Virus record (IMG/VR): IMGVR_UViG_3300025421_000004
Span: 1 to 37,375 of that record
Source: a virus
Reading direction: 5' to 3' (one strand)
DNA: 37,375 nt
The stretch's first letter is position 1; every line of letters begins with the position of its first letter. Position numbers and translations under genes: made by a program. The notes below the pieces were generated by a model. It did not search any database. It was not told the DNA's origin and saw only the letters and a program-made list of their open reading frames with translations. Shown here piece by piece: positions 37,216 to 37,375 of the stretch.

Positions 37216-37375
37216 TAGGCTTTCCCCTTAATTTTTTTAGCTTTGACATTGTTTTAAACGTGCGCGATAGCCCGCTACTGGCCGTCGCCTTATCGCCGGT
37301 CAATGATTCGGTTTCTTTTATTGCGGCGTCGATGGCTGCATACCATCCAGCCTCAAAAAATAAATATCTTTGATC
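37169..37375 (-). CDS. Small hypothetical protein, 3' part of the junction-crossing gene
   Basis: The frame is open from the right edge to a TAA ending at 37169. Bases 37277-37375 repeat bases 1-99, so this is the same 71-aa gene whose ATG lies at 108. The part beyond the repeat is basic (SKLKKLRGKPNEESKTNLIG). It overlaps the start of the DnaA-like gene by 47 bp in another frame. Confidence 0.68.
   Translation of the reverse strand, partial: DQRYLFFEAGWYAAIDAAIKETESLTGDKATASSGLSRTFKTMSKLKKLRGKPNEESKTNLIGRGIGQ
37277..37375. repeat. Terminal direct repeat, right copy (circular-contig overlap)
   Basis: Identical to bases 1-99. This should be counted once when the genome is closed. Confidence 0.93.

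Noticed and set aside
1-37375. CRISPR array, tRNA genes, integrase or attachment sites
   Set aside because: No regularly spaced repeats with unique spacers, no cloverleaf noticed, and no recombinase motifs seen. A tRNA scan was not run.

Overview
The window looks like the complete genome of a tailed double-stranded DNA phage. It is written as a circle cut open, because the first 99 bases are repeated exactly as the last 99 (unique length 37,276 bp), and one small minus-strand gene runs through the cut. The structural set points to a short-tailed podovirus with a P22-type head and neck: small and large terminase, a 712-aa portal, scaffold, P22-type coat, gp4-like and gp10-like DNA-stabilisation proteins, ejection proteins and fibres. 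I found no integrase, repressor, RNA polymerase, tRNA or CRISPR array, so a virulent lifestyle is likely (inference). The host is probably an alphaproteobacterium (inference): one small gene is a GcrA-like DNA-binding domain, a family typical of that class, and the main regulatory region carries an FNR/FixK-type site.

Layout. (1) 36.57 kb through the junction to 2.03 kb, minus strand: about twelve tiny early genes, mostly coupled by ATGA overlaps. They include two mini membrane proteins and a DnaA domain IV-like protein, and they end at an intrinsic terminator at 36.57-36.61 kb. (2) 2.03-2.56 kb: the only long non-coding stretch. It holds a short-repeat cluster, an AT-rich core, a DnaA box, an FNR-like site and three copies of GTTGACATTTG. 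It is the best candidate for replication origin, divergent promoter region and perhaps packaging start. (3) 2.56-24.1 kb, plus strand: packaging, a cluster of small lysine-rich proteins, portal, a set of decoration or fibre-like genes, scaffold, coat, neck and tail, fibres and ejection proteins. (4) 24.1-25.15 kb: lysis cassette with M15 peptidase, holin candidate and overlapping spanin pair, followed by a metallophosphoesterase. (5) 26.35-28.46 kb, minus strand: SNF2-type helicase, VRR-NUC nuclease and two small genes. (6) 28.5-35.9 kb, plus strand: Cas4-like nuclease (DUF2800), an unknown protein in the usual place of a single-strand binding protein, the GcrA-like protein, family A DNA polymerase, primase-helicase and a mini lipoprotein. 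(7) 35.9-36.6 kb: two small genes of unknown function that diverge from a shared CATG.

How it may work together. The early leftward operon is transcribed from the 2 kb region and makes small host-takeover proteins plus a DnaA-like DNA binder. The 28-36 kb module supplies a nearly complete replisome and recombination set (polymerase, primase-helicase, two PD-(D/E)XK nucleases, SNF2 ATPase). The rightward late operon builds the capsid, with hairpins after the coat and the next two genes that probably tune transcript levels, and ends in lysis. All function calls were read by eye from sequence motifs; no database search was run.
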